Assembly (NCBI GenBank): GCA_039545355.1
Contig: BCJJ01000008.1
Span: 1,054,001-1,118,000, forward strand
From: Trichosporon coremiiforme
Lineage: Eukaryota > Basidiomycota > Tremellomycetes > Trichosporonales > Trichosporonaceae
DNA length: 64,000 nt
Direction of reading: 5' to 3'
This document shows positions 23,372 through 34,624 of this stretch, one piece after another (position 1 is the first letter of the stretch; each line of letters opens with the position of its first letter). The notes beneath the pieces were generated by a model that searched no databases, was not told where the DNA came from, and saw only the letters and a list, made by a program, of their open reading frames with translations. A program made the translations under genes and the position numbers.

Positions 23372-24769
23372 CTACTTGTTCTCCTTCTGGAGGATCGAGA
23401 GACACGACTCAATAACGGCCATGGCGTGGTCGGCCTCCTCGTTCGTAACCGTAAGCGCAGGGATGAGGCGGACGCAGTCCTTGCCGGCCGTGAGGAGGAG
23501 AACTCCACGCTCGCGCGCGAGCTTGACGAGCTGTCCGGGCTTGCTCTCGTCCTTGAACGCGATACCACGGATGAGACCGCGACCGCGCTTCTCATCCTTG
23601 ATAAGCTCCGGGAAGAGCTTGGGCAGGCGGCTGACCAGTCCGTCAAGGTGCTCCGAAACCTCCTTGATGTGCTTCCGGAAGGCGGGGTCGCGGAGCCGGC
23701 CGACGACGTGCGCTCCAAGCCGAGCGGCAAGCGGCTGGCCTCCGAAGGTCGTTCCATGCGAGCCCTGGCCAATGGCGTCGGCGACCTCGTCACGGACCAT
23801 GATGGCACCGATGGGGAAGCCGTTCGCGAGCGGCTTGGCCATAGTCACAATGTCCGGATAGGCCTCCTTCGGGAAAGCGCAGTGGGCCCACATGTCGCCG
23901 GTGCGGAAGAGACCGCACTGGATCTCGTCGTAGATCAGGACGGCACCCACTTCGCGCGCGCGCTTGGCCACGGCGGTGATGAATTCGGGCGTCGCGGTCG
24001 CAAGGCCGCCCTCGCCCTGCACCGGCTCGAGGATGACGCCGGCCGTGCTCTGGTCAATGAGCGCGTTGAGGACCTTAGCGTTCGCGTCGTTGTACGCGCC
24101 GACCTTGACGTTGGGAATCAGGGGCGCGAACGGGTCCTGATACTTCGGGTTCGGGGTGACGGAGAGCGCACCCATGGAACGGCCGTGGAAGGCGTTGGAG
24201 AAGCACACGAGCCCAGTCTTGGTCGGTCCACCACGGTCCTTACCGACCTTGCGGGCGAACTTGAGTGCGCCCTCGTTCGCCTCAGTGCCACTGTTCGCGA
24301 AGAAGACCTTGGCGCCGCCCTTCTCGCCAGCCTTCAGGCCGAAACCACCAGCCTCCCGCGTTCCCTCGACGAGGGACTTGGCCAGCTCACCAGCCCAGCG
24401 GTTCCAGTACACGTTTGAGACGTGGGAGAGCTCGCCCGCCTGCTCGGCCATGATCTTGGCGACTTCGGGGTCGGAGTGGCCGAGCGCAAGGACGGCGATA
24501 CCGGCGCTGAAGTCGAGGTATTCGCGGCCAGAGGAGTCGGTCAGCTTGAGTCCCTGGCCCTTCTCGAAGAGAATCGGGGGACGAGCGTAGGTGTTCAGGA
24601 GGTAGTGGGAGTGCTCGGCGATCATGTCGTGCGTCGCCTGCGGGGCCTCGGTGTCGGGGTGCGTGACAGAGGTGAACTTTGTGTTCGGCGTGAGCTCGGA
24701 CGCATAGCCGCGAGCGAGCGACAGGCGGGTCGCGCGGGGGATCGCGCGGGTGGCGCGGTAGAGGGACAT
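23372..24769 (-). CDS. ARG8: Acetylornithine aminotransferase, mitochondrial
   Basis: A single exon of 465 aa. A mitochondrial presequence (MSLYRATRAIPRATRLSLARGYAS) precedes a class-III aminotransferase. PLP-binding features are GTEAN at 161-165, FHGRSMG at 194-200, DEIQCG at 281-286 and the Schiff-base lysine K312 in MAKPLANGFP. The start HSHYLLNTYARPPILFEKGQG is typical of Arg8/ArgD rather than ornithine aminotransferase. The enzyme makes N-acetylornithine from N-acetylglutamate semialdehyde in arginine synthesis in the matrix. It is intronless, unlike most of its neighbours. Two TGACTC hexamers upstream may report amino acid control. Confidence 0.93.
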   Translation of the reverse strand: MSLYRATRAIPRATRLSLARGYASELTPNTKFTSVTHPDTEAPQATHDMIAEHSHYLLNTYARPPILFEKGQGLKLTDSSGREYLDFSAGIAVLALGHSDPEVAKIMAEQAGELSHVSNVYWNRWAGELAKSLVEGTREAGGFGLKAGEKGGAKVFFANSGTEANEGALKFARKVGKDRGGPTKTGLVCFSNAFHGRSMGALSVTPNPKYQDPFAPLIPNVKVGAYNDANAKVLNALIDQSTAGVILEPVQGEGGLATATPEFITAVAKRAREVGAVLIYDEIQCGLFRTGDMWAHCAFPKEAYPDIVTMAKPLANGFPIGAIMVRDEVADAIGQGSHGTTFGGQPLAARLGAHVVGRLRDPAFRKHIKEVSEHLDGLVSRLPKLFPELIKDEKRGRGLIRGIAFKDESKPGQLVKLARERGVLLLTAGKDCVRLIPALTVTNEEADHAMAVIESCLSILQKENK

Positions 24770-24857
24770 GATGAGTGTGATGGGTGAGGGAAGAGAGTGT
24801 GGAGGAAGGGAACAAATATAGCCAACCAGCCAGACGTCCGACTTTTGGCTTATCGCA

Positions 24858-24909
24858 GAGTCACTCTAGTCGTGCGGAGCGGAGTTGTTATCGACTCGCC
24901 GCCGAGTCA
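24858..24909 (-). promoter_or_regulatory. Candidate Gcn4/Cpc1 sites upstream of ARG8
   Basis: TGACTC occurs at 24863-24858 and 24909-24904 on the minus strand (the ARG8 strand), 89 and 135 bp upstream of the ATG. Each matches six of seven positions of the TGASTCA core bound by Gcn4-type bZIPs, with the last base T or G. The inference rests on position and pathway. Confidence 0.35.
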
Positions 24910-26168
24910 CCCGTGACTGCTTCTAAGGCTGGAAATTTACTCCCGAAATGCGAGCGAGCGAGATGGCATTCAACTCATTTCGGCCATGAAGCCAGCCATG
25001 TGGAGGTCGATCTCTCACGGGCGCGTTCGTTGGATCGTTACCCGCGATTTGCTAGCCCACCTGACATTGACATTCGATCTGATTACAGAATTGGCGCTAG
25101 GGTGTAATGGGAAGATCGGAGGGATGGATCAAAGTTGTATTAGGTCTGAAGCAGGCTAATCACATCTCATAATCTCATATCTCACAACGCCAAGCGGCCA
25201 GCAGCGATCACGACGTCTGTCTGCGCACGCGATGTGCGTGCGACGCTCCAAGAGAGAGAGCTGCCGTCAACTCAGGGAGATGACCTGCCAGGGACTGACT
25301 ATGACTGACAGACACCCCTCGCGCTCTGGCCCCCTGCAACCGTCTCAGCGTCTCAGCGTCTCGGCTTGGGTGCAGGTGCCCGGCATCATTCCAGACATCG
25401 CAGCTGCACCTCGGCACCTTCACTCGCTGCCCCTGCGCCCTTGCTCACCGTTCATCCATCCCACATCCCACATCCCACATCCCTCATCCCTCATCCTATG
25501 CTTGCCTGTCTTTAAGCATAGCCACACCCCTTCTTCTCCACCCCTTCCACCCCTCTTCTTGTCCGGCATCCCGATCAGGCCACGCCGCGTTCCTTTTCCG
25601 CTCGCGCCGCAACACATCGGTCGCAACTCCCACCTTTAGCTCTTGTGTAAATTCGTCGCCTCCTTCCCCAGCCACCACGGCTCAATCGCCTATCGCTTGC
25701 TGAGACACCACACCGAGTGAGTAGAATACAAATCACACAACGCCAGTAGCCAGCCAGTCCATGGGCACATCCAGACTCGCACCCACCACAGGGAGCCTTT
25801 GTCCCACGCCGACCGATGGATCCACTGCGTTCCCAGTCGTCAGCCAACGTCTGTGGTTAACCGTGTGTGTGAACCCGCTCCAAAAGGAACCGATCTCAAC
25901 CATCTCATGTCTCATCCCCCCTCTTTCGTCAACCCTCTTTTCCTTTGCTTTTGCTGACCACCTCCTGTACAGTTTGACAGCACCGACCACGATACCACTC
26001 ACCAGGAGGCGGTGACAGATACCTTTTTTGAGTTCACGTCTGGCTTGCGTGCCGAAGAGCCTTGGCCCCGTCCCGTCGCCCGTCAACTCTCCGGTACCTC
26101 TACCCGCACCTATTCTCCCACCAACCTACCCCGTCCTCGGCTCAACCCGCTGTCCACCTTCCACCGCG
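24910..26168. other. Long intergenic region and leader of the KH-protein gene
   Basis: 1.26 kb with no coding signature. It contains a short CATCCCA-type tandem tract (about 25454-25496) and long pyrimidine-rich stretches that probably form the promoter and 5' leader of the next gene. An in-frame extension upstream of 26169 lacks an ATG close to conserved sequence. Confidence 0.4.
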
Positions 26169-29100
26169 ATGGACCTGTACACGACCTCGTTCACGTTCCA
26201 GCGCCCGGCGTCCGGCGTGCATAAGAGCTCGCCGCTACGCACGACACTGTCGGTGCCCAAGGGCGGCGCGCAGGCTTCTGCGAGCTCTCAGCAGCCGGCA
26301 GCGGACGCCGCCCAGGCCGAGCGCGAGTGGGACGCCGTGCAAAAGCTCTGCAACGACATCACGTCCCGCGAAGGCTGTCTCGTCACCGTCACGCGCGAGG
26401 CGCCGCCCGGCCACGGCTCCGGTGCATCGGCGGATGCGGGCGACGCTGGTGCAAGCACATCGCAGAAGAACCCCACCGACGCCCAGGTCAGCATGTGGAA
26501 CTTTCACATCTCTGGTGCCTACCAGGCCGTCATGAGTGCACGTGGGGCGCTGCTCCGCGACACGCCGCGCGACAATCGCACCGCGCTGAAAGTGCCCCGG
26601 AGCGACATTCTCGAGCGGCCCCTCGCCCCCGTCTCTGTCGTCAAGCCCGACGTCAAGCACAGGCTCGACGAAATCGCAAACGACACCCGCGCCCGCATCG
26701 CTGTCCTCAACACCGAGGTCGCGGCCGGTGCCTCCCAGCCCTCCGTCCTCGCAACGTCTGAACCTAATTCGGCCGCGAAGGAGCAGACGGACGCAACCGC
26801 TTCGCCCCCTACCGAGAGCAAGCAGGCGTCCACCGACTCGCCCGGCACCCAGCAGAGCCAGGGTCAACAGAGCCAGCACAGCCAGAACCAGCAGCAAAAC
26901 CAGCAGCCCAGCTATGGCCTCGAGACTGAGCGCATGTGCGAGCTTCTGATTTCGGGATCCGTTGAGAGCGTCGAGCTCGCCAAGGTCCGCATCCTCGTCA
27001 TGCTCGACGAGCTCTCGGGCCTGCACTCCGAGGTGTGCGACATTGACTACAAGCTGCATGCGATCATCGCCGGCCGCAAGCGCTGCGTGATCCAGTCGAT
27101 CCAGGAGGAGACCGCCACGAACATCTACTTCCCGACCCCGCTCGTGGGTGTGCTCGACTCGCCCCAGCCCGGATCCCAGCAGGGCGTCGGGTACAACCGC
27201 GTCAACATGGCCTACGGAGCCGCGACCATGTCGCCCCAGATAACGGGTATGAGCTACGCGAGCAACATGAGCATGGGCATGTCGCCTGTGCCGCCTCCGC
27301 ACCACAACCCGCACTCGCGCAACACAAACCAGCCCGTGTACAACCCGCAGCAGCATGTCCACTACCCGTACTCGCCCCAGCCCCTGCACATCAACCCTCA
27401 GACGACGCGAGGCATGCCGTACACCGGCCCTGGCGTCCAGCAGTGGTCGATGCACGCAGGCCCCGGCCCGCACGGCGGCCCTCCCGTTCACCCGGGTCCT
27501 CACGCGCCCCCGCACCAGCAAGCCCCCCTCCAGATGACCCCCACCGGTATGTCGGGTATGAACCAGATGTCGAACGGGCATGGACCCGGAAGCTTCGGCG
27601 GCCGCACCATGGGCACGCCCATGGCGCACAACCAGCCGATGGGCCAGCCGATGATGGGCATGTCGCCCATGGCCTTCGGACAGTCCCACATGCACGTCGG
27701 AATGGGCACTGCGCCCATGGCCGGCATGCCGATGAATCCGGGTGACATGGGCATGGGCCAGTTCGGCCAGGGCCCGCACCCCGGTCTCTCGGTGCACTCG
27801 GGCGAGCAGGGCATGCTCGGCAAGGCGAACCAGATCTGGATCACGGGAGAGTTCTTTGGCGTGCAGCGCGCGCGCGACATGCTCCTCACCGTCGCCGTGC
27901 AGAAGAGCAAGCTCGTCATTTCACGCGACACAGCCATCCTGCCGCGCAAGCTCGACTGGCTCCTGACCGAGCGCATCGATGACATCCGTAACATCATGTG
28001 CGACAACGGCACGTACATCCAGGTGCCGTCTGTCGGATCCCAGGCGAGCCTGATCACCGTGTTTGGCGACCACCGCGTCAACATTGAGCGCACGATCCGC
28101 AGCGTCATGGCCCTCGCGTGCCAGTTCTACGTCGCGAGCTTCTGGCTGCTCCCCGTGTCGTTTGACGTGCTCATGCCGCAGGCGACGCTGAACCCGCCCC
28201 AGATGCAGCCGGCGCTGAAGCGCATCGCGCACGAGACGGGCGCCGAGGTCGTGTTCAAAAGCAACTGCTTTGAGATGCACGGTCTCGAGAAGGAGGTGCG
28301 CGACGCCGTCGTCAAGGTCCTCGAGCTCGACGTCATCAAGAGCTTCCACCACGAGATCCGGTTCCAGATCGAGCTTGCAAACGAGCACCGCGAGTTTATC
28401 AGCGGCAAGAAGAACGGCAAGATCAACAAGATCATGAAGGTGTGCGGCGTCCGCATCAAGTTTGAGACGTTCAACGACTACAACTTCCTCATGGACATCT
28501 CGGGCCAGGACGTGTCTGCTCTCCAGGGCTTGAGCATGCTGCAGGAGGAGCTCCCGGCCGAGGTGTCGTTCCACGTCCCCGAAGGCTACCACAAGCGCAT
28601 CATCGGTGTCGGCGGTAAGAACATCCAGCGCATCATGAAGATGTACGGCGTGTACGTCAAGTTCTCGAACGCGGAAGAGTTTGCCCAGCTCGGCGGCTAT
28701 CTTGACAACGAGGACAATGTCGTCGCTCGCACGCCGGCGAAGAATGCGATCGCGCTCGAGTCGCTGAAGGGCGCTGTCATGGAGCTCGTCTCGCCCAAGG
28801 ACAAGGATTATACGATTGACTCGGTCAACATCCCCCGTCGGTACCACCGCACTCTTCTCGGCGAGAAGAGCATCTTCATCCACGACATTGAGCGCAAGAC
28901 CAACTCGACAATCTGGTTCCCGAACAAAGAGACCGCGTCCGACACTGTAACAATCTTTGGCCCCGAGAGCCAGGTACACATTGCGATCGCGATGCTGCTC
29001 GACCACGTCCCCTTTGAGGCGGACCTGCACGTCCCGCCGTCTGCGGAGCTGACGCGGCTCGTGTCCTCGACCGACTTTGTGCTCTTCACGGAGCGCATGA

Positions 29101-29975
29101 AGCGCGACCACCAGATCGCGATCGCCCCGAGCGCGAGGTTCGGGCAGGGCGACGAGGCCATCTTCAAGTTCCGGTGCCAGCGGTCCAGCGTCGACTTCCT
29201 GAGCACGGTGCACGATGCGCTCGTCGAGTTCCTCGCCGGGCACAACATCCAAGTGTACCCTGCGAACGCGACCAAGCGCGTCGACTCCTTTGCCGACGCG
29301 TTCAGCCACTTTGACTCGAAGCTGCTCTCGACGGCCAAGGCCGAGGGCGAGCGCGAAGAGCGCTCTGGTTCTGGCGCGCGCGCGCGTCCCAGCCCGACGA
29401 ACGTGAAGGCGCTCTTTGACGGTGGTGCGCCTGGTTCCGGCGCTCCGGGCAAGCAGCCCCCGACGTCCGCTTCGCGTGCGTTCAACTCGCCCCTCGCCTT
29501 CAATGTGCCGGAGTACTGGCAGGGCAGTGTCGAGAAGCGCGGCTCGGACACGGCGCTCGAGGAGAAGCTGCGCATGTCGCATGCTCCTGGCCACGCGTCG
29601 CATGCTTCCCACAGTGGTCACCCGTCTCACCAGTCGCACGGCGGACACGCGCACACACACTCGCACCCCGCGGCTCCGCACGCCCCGGGCCACGCCCACA
29701 CACTGTCCCACTCCCACGCGCACCCGCCCCGCGCCGTCGGGGCGCGCACCCAGAGCCTCGACATTACGCATCTCAACTTTGCCCGGGCCCTCGGTGGTCC
29801 CGGGTCCGGTCCCCAGGCGCCGTTCGCGCCCATGCCGCCGAGCCCAACTACGACGAGCTCCCCGAACACGGGCACGGGCAACTACTTCCCCAGTGGACAG
29901 CAGCGATACAACTCGGGCGATCGGACGGAGGGCATCACGCAGGGCCTGAGCAATGTGAACATTAGCCACTCGTAA
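26169..29975 (+). CDS. Multi-KH-domain RNA-binding protein (Khd4-like)
   Basis: One uninterrupted exon; from ATG 26169 it codes for 1268 aa. (An ATG at 26028 in the same frame would add 47 low-complexity residues; 26169, in CGCG-ATG-G context, is preferred.) Several KH-like folds are visible. The clearest is YHKRIIGVGGKNIQRIMKMYG with the GVGG loop near residue 813. Others lie near 297 (IIAGRKRCVIQSIQEE), 594, 675, 737 and 890 (TLLGEKSIFIHDIERK), some with degenerate GxxG loops. Residues about 350-550 are a Met/Gly/Pro/His-rich disordered linker, and the C-terminus is His/Ser-rich. Domain order and size resemble the tandem-KH post-transcriptional regulators of basidiomycetes such as Ustilago Khd4. 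Orthology is inferred. No coding introns. Confidence 0.82.
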   Translation: MDLYTTSFTFQRPASGVHKSSPLRTTLSVPKGGAQASASSQQPAADAAQAEREWDAVQKLCNDITSREGCLVTVTREAPPGHGSGASADAGDAGASTSQKNPTDAQVSMWNFHISGAYQAVMSARGALLRDTPRDNRTALKVPRSDILERPLAPVSVVKPDVKHRLDEIANDTRARIAVLNTEVAAGASQPSVLATSEPNSAAKEQTDATASPPTESKQASTDSPGTQQSQGQQSQHSQNQQQNQQPSYGLETERMCELLISGSVESVELAKVRILVMLDELSGLHSEVCDIDYKLHAIIAGRKRCVIQSIQEETATNIYFPTPLVGVLDSPQPGSQQGVGYNRVNMAYGAATMSPQITGMSYASNMSMGMSPVPPPHHNPHSRNTNQPVYNPQQHVHYPYSPQPLHINPQTTRGMPYTGPGVQQWSMHAGPGPHGGPPVHPGPHAPPHQQAPLQMTPTGMSGMNQMSNGHGPGSFGGRTMGTPMAHNQPMGQPMMGMSPMAFGQSHMHVGMGTAPMAGMPMNPGDMGMGQFGQGPHPGLSVHSGEQGMLGKANQIWITGEFFGVQRARDMLLTVAVQKSKLVISRDTAILPRKLDWLLTERIDDIRNIMCDNGTYIQVPSVGSQASLITVFGDHRVNIERTIRSVMALACQFYVASFWLLPVSFDVLMPQATLNPPQMQPALKRIAHETGAEVVFKSNCFEMHGLEKEVRDAVVKVLELDVIKSFHHEIRFQIELANEHREFISGKKNGKINKIMKVCGVRIKFETFNDYNFLMDISGQDVSALQGLSMLQEELPAEVSFHVPEGYHKRIIGVGGKNIQRIMKMYGVYVKFSNAEEFAQLGGYLDNEDNVVARTPAKNAIALESLKGAVMELVSPKDKDYTIDSVNIPRRYHRTLLGEKSIFIHDIERKTNSTIWFPNKETASDTVTIFGPESQVHIAIAMLLDHVPFEADLHVPPSAELTRLVSSTDFVLFTERMKRDHQIAIAPSARFGQGDEAIFKFRCQRSSVDFLSTVHDALVEFLAGHNIQVYPANATKRVDSFADAFSHFDSKLLSTAKAEGEREERSGSGARARPSPTNVKALFDGGAPGSGAPGKQPPTSASRAFNSPLAFNVPEYWQGSVEKRGSDTALEEKLRMSHAPGHASHASHSGHPSHQSHGGHAHTHSHPAAPHAPGHAHTLSHSHAHPPRAVGARTQSLDITHLNFARALGGPGSGPQAPFAPMPPSPTTTSSPNTGTGNYFPSGQQRYNSGDRTEGITQGLSNVNISHS

Positions 29976-30624
29976 GCGGTGGCCGCCGGCCGGAGCTCTT
30001 GTCTCCCATCTCCGTGCGACCTTCGTCCTACTGGTGGAGCCATCCCAGCTTGAGGCGAGGGACGAGGAGCGACAGGCGACGATCTCAGAGCAGAAGGAAA
30101 AAGACCTCAGAGCAGAAGGAGAAAGAGAGAGTGTAGAGAGTAGAGGAGGCGATAAAGAACTCGGACAATCAAACAGAAAAACAGTTATATCTCTCCAAAA
30201 CCCATCCACAACATACCCACCCACCCCTTCACCCACACCACCCAACACCCACAAGCAAAACATCACCCACAGTGTTACCCTCATCAAACCGCCACCCTGC
30301 ACGCCGATCCCCAGTTATAGTTACCTGAGATGAATAGATTGCACCCTATCGTCCAAGCCAGCGGAAGGAGTGAGGACTGATTTGAGCGCACGAGGCGGAG
30401 GACGCGGGAGGCACAACTGAAGAGTGAGAGTGTGTTGCGGGGTGGGAGGCAGCCTTTGCCACAATCGTTGTCTCCCACGCTGGTCCGTGTCACCCAGTGC
30501 GACCAGTGTGAGTGCCACAAGTGCTGCAGAAGAGAATATGAGAGATGCGTGCATTGATTGTCTACTTCGTTCTACGGCCTCTACAGCAGGCTAGGCTGCA
30601 CTGCAGTGCGCTGCGGCGCTGCGC
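29976..30624. other. 3' UTR and convergent intergenic region
   Basis: Purine-rich sequence with a near-duplicate CTCAGAGCAGAAGGA about 20 bp apart (near 30085 and 30105), then C/A-rich sequence. No gene is seen. Confidence 0.4.
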
Positions 30625-31848
30625 CTACCACATGCGGCGGTACCGCCTCCTGCACACGAGCGCAGTCACGACGCCAGCAATGATACCGCCAATATGTCCC
30701 GCGCCATCAATCTTCGAAGCGGGCTCATAAACCATGCGCCACGCGTCCCACACGAAGACTCCACTCAACAGCGCCCACGCAGGCATGGGCACGACGAAGA
30801 AGAGCAAGAAAGTCGACTTGGGGAACATGGTGCCGAAGAACGCCATGCAGCCGTAGATCGCACCTGAGGCGCCCTCCGATCCGAAAGTACGCCCCGGCTT
30901 GCGGCTCTGCCACCAGAGCGAGGTCAGAGCACTGAAAATACCGGCGCCGAGGTAGAACATGAGATAACCGCTCGTGCCCAGGATCGAGGCGACGGCGGGG
31001 CCGGCGAACCAGAGTCCGATACTGTTGACCAGAATATGCGCCGTCGTCATGTGCGAGAAACACGAGGTGATGAGGACCCAGATACGACCGGCCTGCATGT
31101 TGGGCACGTTCAGGATGAAGTTCTTCAGCATTGCGTAGTACGCCGAGGGGTCGCCGAAGCGTTGCTGCGGGTTAGCTGCCACTCGATGCCAAAGCTGGAG
31201 AGGAGGAAGTGGCGGGGCGCGCCACTCAGCCACACTCAGGCGAGCCAGACGGACAGATTGTGGCCAGATCCATTGTGACCGCCTGCCACGTCGCTATCCT
31301 CCAGCTTCAAGTGAGGATACTCACGTAAGTGTTAATGGCATACTGCCAGCCGAGGAAGACGAGAATGTTGATAGCGAGAATGGCGATGGTCTGGGCTCAG
31401 CTTCCGTCGCAACACGAGTTTCCCTCCTCATCACCGCTGAGCTCTCTAGGCTACCGCCCAGCTCACTGGACAAACTTACCAGGTTCTGCGCCGGAATCAA
31501 GTTCAGGCGGTACTGCGCTCTCCGCCACCAGCTCGGCCTGGGACCCGATCTGCGGCCCTGATTCCGCGTCCACTGCGTGCGGATGATCTCAGTCGGCTTG
31601 GTCGTGCCAAAGGCGCGCTTGAAGAGGCCGCCGACGCCGAGGCCCTTCCACCCGATGCTTCCACTGCCGGCTCCGGAAGAAGCAGGGGCAGTTGGCCGAC
31701 GCAGCGGCGTGAAGAACTGCTTGCTGTCGAGCCTAGGTCCGGTTGAACGAGCCGTGAACTGGCGCACGCCCCGGGCAAGTTGGGGCGAGGCCTGCGAACG
31801 GGCGGCAGCGAGCCGACCAAGAAGGCCGGGGAAGAGCCGCAGTGACAT
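30625..31848 (-). CDS. PCP1: Mitochondrial rhomboid protease (Pcp1/PARL-like)
   Basis: Exons 31848-31480, 31390-31325 and 31164-30625 give 324 aa. A basic, Ser-rich presequence is followed by an extra N-terminal membrane segment (IAILAINILVFLGWQYAI, coded by the 66-nt second exon) and the rhomboid core. HILVNSIG supplies the loop and TM2 His/Asn, GSEGASGAIYG carries the nucleophile S245, and KIDGAGHIGGI carries the catalytic H302. This 1+6 arrangement is that of mitochondrial rhomboids, which process inner-membrane proteins such as Mgm1 and Ccp1 in yeast. It is divergent from ENP2 across 328 bp. Confidence 0.92.
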
Positions 31849-32176
31849 GCTCGAAGTCTAGGGCTCTAGTTTCTGGTCTTGTTAGCACGAAAGTTCCAAG
31901 TTCGCGGCGATCTGCGAACAAACGAACGCATCGAATGCGGAGGAGCACGGACGTCAGCGTTGCAGGGCGTCGTGGGAAAGTTAAGTGAAGAGCGGGGCTC
32001 CAATCGAGTCACGTGGTATTGCGCCCGTTGCCGCTCTCGCTTCAGAAAGATTTCGGACATGACGCGGGCAACAACAACCAGGCTCACTGCATCGCACACC
32101 TGTAACCTACACTCAACTACACCCCATCGCAAGCACTTAACGGAACGACTCCTCGCCACCTAGCAATTTCGGCGAC
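31849..32176. promoter_or_regulatory. Shared rhomboid/ENP2 promoter with a CACGTG element
   Basis: TCACGTGG, with the palindromic core at 32010-32015, lies 162 bp upstream of the ENP2 ATG. The core is the same as the pair upstream of NIP7. Confidence 0.4.
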
Positions 32177-34624
32177 ATGAGCTTCCCCAAGGTGTACACG
32201 GTGAACGGGCCGAGCTCGACCAGCTCGGCCAGCCTTCCCTCGTGGGTCACGATCAAGGCGCGCCCGACACGCACGAGTTCGGGACACAAGAAGCGCGTCA
32301 AGACGCAGCGCGAGCTGGGCCAGCTCGAGCTGATCCAGGACTTCTCCTTCCCCTCTGCCGCCATCAAGATCCGCACAACGGCAGACGGACACCACGCCCT
32401 CGGCACCGGCACCTACAAGCCGATGATCAAGTGCTGGGACCTGGGCGAGCTGACTGAGAAGTTCACGCGTGTCACGGACGCCGAGAACGTCGACTTTGTC
32501 ATGCTCAGCACCGACTGGACGAAGAGTCTCCACCTCCAGAGAGACCGCAGTCTCCAGCTCCACACCCAGGGTGGACTGCACCACACTGTCCGACTGCCGA
32601 TATACGGACGCGCACTCGGGTACCACTCCCCGTCGGCGGATGCCCTCGTCGCGTGCACCGGCACCGAGGTGTTCCGGTTCAATCTCGAGGAGGGACGATA
32701 CATGACCCCGCTTAACGTCGCGAGGGGGTGGGGCAACGGCATGGAGGACACGGTCGAGGGCGTGAATGCGCTGGACGTGAACCCGGTCCATGGCCTGTGG
32801 TCCTTCGGTCTGGATGGTGGTGGCGGTGTCGTCGAGTTCTGGGACCCGCGCTCGCGTACCGCTCTCACCCGCCTGAACCTTCCGGCCACGGCACTCCTGC
32901 CTGCCGAGTCGGACCACAATGCGCTCTACTCGGCTGGCACGCGGCTCAGCGTCACGAGCCTCAAGAGCCATCCGACTGACGGACTCAGCATTGCCGTCGG
33001 AACGAGTACGGGCCACACTCTGCTCTACGACCTGCGTAGCCCGAGCCCGTTCGCGGTCAAGGACCAGGGATACGGAGAGAGCGTGCGGTGCGTCGACTGG
33101 CTGCGTGGCGGAGGACAGCACGAGGACAGCGGAAGGGTCATCTCGGCGGACAGCAAGGTTATCAAGGTGTGGGACAAGAATGAGGTGAGTACCCGAGCGG
33201 AGCGAGTGCACGTAATAGGAGAGGCGAGCTTCGATGTACTTGCTTAGAACCAAGCTGACACACAGCCCGCGCGCAACCATCTGTCGCTCCACCCGCCCAA
33301 CCCGCTAGTGGACCTGCACTGCGTTCCGGACTCCGGCCTGCTGTTCGCAGCCTGCGACGCCTCGCCCTTGAACACCTACTACATCCCGGACTTTGGCCCT
33401 GCGCCTCGCTGGGCTTCCTTCCTCGACAATGTCACGGAGGAGATGGCCGACGACCCGACCTCCTCAACAGCATACCAGGACTACAAATTCGTCGACCGAG
33501 CCGAGCTCGAGACCCTGGGTCTCACGCACCTCATCGGCACGCCTGCTCTCCGGCCGTACATGCACGGCTTCTTCCTCGCGCTCAAGCTGTACCAGACCGC
33601 GCGCCTCATTGCGAACCCGCAATCGTACGCCGAGCACCGCGAGAAGATTGTCGAGGAGCGGCTGGCCAAGAAGGCCGAGTCGCGTATCCGTGCGAAGAGG
33701 GAGCAGCCCAAGGTCAACAAGGCGCTGGCGGAGCGCCTGCGCAAGGAGCAGGAACGCCTCGATGCCGTCGAGGCGCGCAAGGCGGCCAAGCGTGCCGAGC
33801 GCGCCGCTGCCAATGGCGAGATCGCCGAGGAGGTGGCCGAGGGAGAGGAGGAAGGAGAAGGCAAGAAGGAGAAGAGCAGGAAGGACGCCGTGCTCCTCGA
33901 CCCGCGATTCGCGGAGATGTTCTCGAACCCCGACTTCGAGATCGACGAGGAGTCAAAGACGTTCCAGCTCCTCAATCCCGCGACTTCGCACAATGCGCGC
34001 CTTCGCACGGCCGTCGAGGAGGAGGAGGACGACAGCGACCGGTCCTCTGCTGGCCTCTCCGAGGACGAGAGCGAGCCCGAGCAGGAGTCGGAGCCGGAGG
34101 AGTCCGACGAGGAGATGGACGAGGACGAGGAAGCGGAGGAGGAGGAGGAGGAGGAGGAGGAGGAGGAAGAGGACTCGGGCGACGGCGAGGAGTACTCGGA
34201 CGCCTCTGCCTCAGACTCGGAGCCTGCGCCGAAGTCGGCCTTCCCGCTTGCGCGTGGGGCCAAGCCGAAACTCCAGGGTGCCACTCAAGCCAAACCGCAA
34301 ACCTTCGGTCAGAGGCTGCACGCGTCGCGCAAGCCCGAGAAGGAGGAGAAGCCGGAGGGCGTGCTCGCGATGCGCCGCAGTGCCGACGGAGGCATGGAGA
34401 TGTCCTTCATTCCCAAGTCTGGAGGTTCCAAGGGCAAGCTCGAGGACGAGGACGACGAGTATGGCGGCGGTGGCTACCGCCGTCGCTCGAAGGTGGAGAC
34501 GTTTGGAGCGGGTCTCGAGAAGGGAGGACACGAGGAGGAGGACGAGATGCAGGGACGCAACGGACGCACGAAGAGGAGACACATCGAGCGCTCGGCGAGC
34601 AAGAACGCGTTCAGGCGGAGGTAG
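32177..34624 (+). CDS. ENP2: Nucleolar WD40 protein ENP2/NOL10 (SSU processome)
   Basis: Exons 32177-33184 and 33266-34624 (intron 81 nt) give 788 aa. The N-terminal half is a degenerate WD40 propeller with family signatures KRVKTQRELGQLELIQDFSF, KCWDLGEL and SADSKVIKVWDKNE, the last ending at the intron. After DYKFVDRAELETLGLTHLIG come a coiled coil (LAERLRKEQERLDAVEARKA), acidic tracts (a GAG-codon run of glutamates near 34135-34170) and a basic C-terminus. Enp2 associates with U3 snoRNP/Bfr2 complexes in early 18S rRNA processing. Length and domain order agree with NOL10. Confidence 0.93.

Noticed and set aside
27921..30302. Long minus-strand frame opposite the KH gene, and another at 26235-27797
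   Set aside because: Mirror frames of a GC-rich coding exon; composition is unlike a protein family and there are no splice-supported neighbours.
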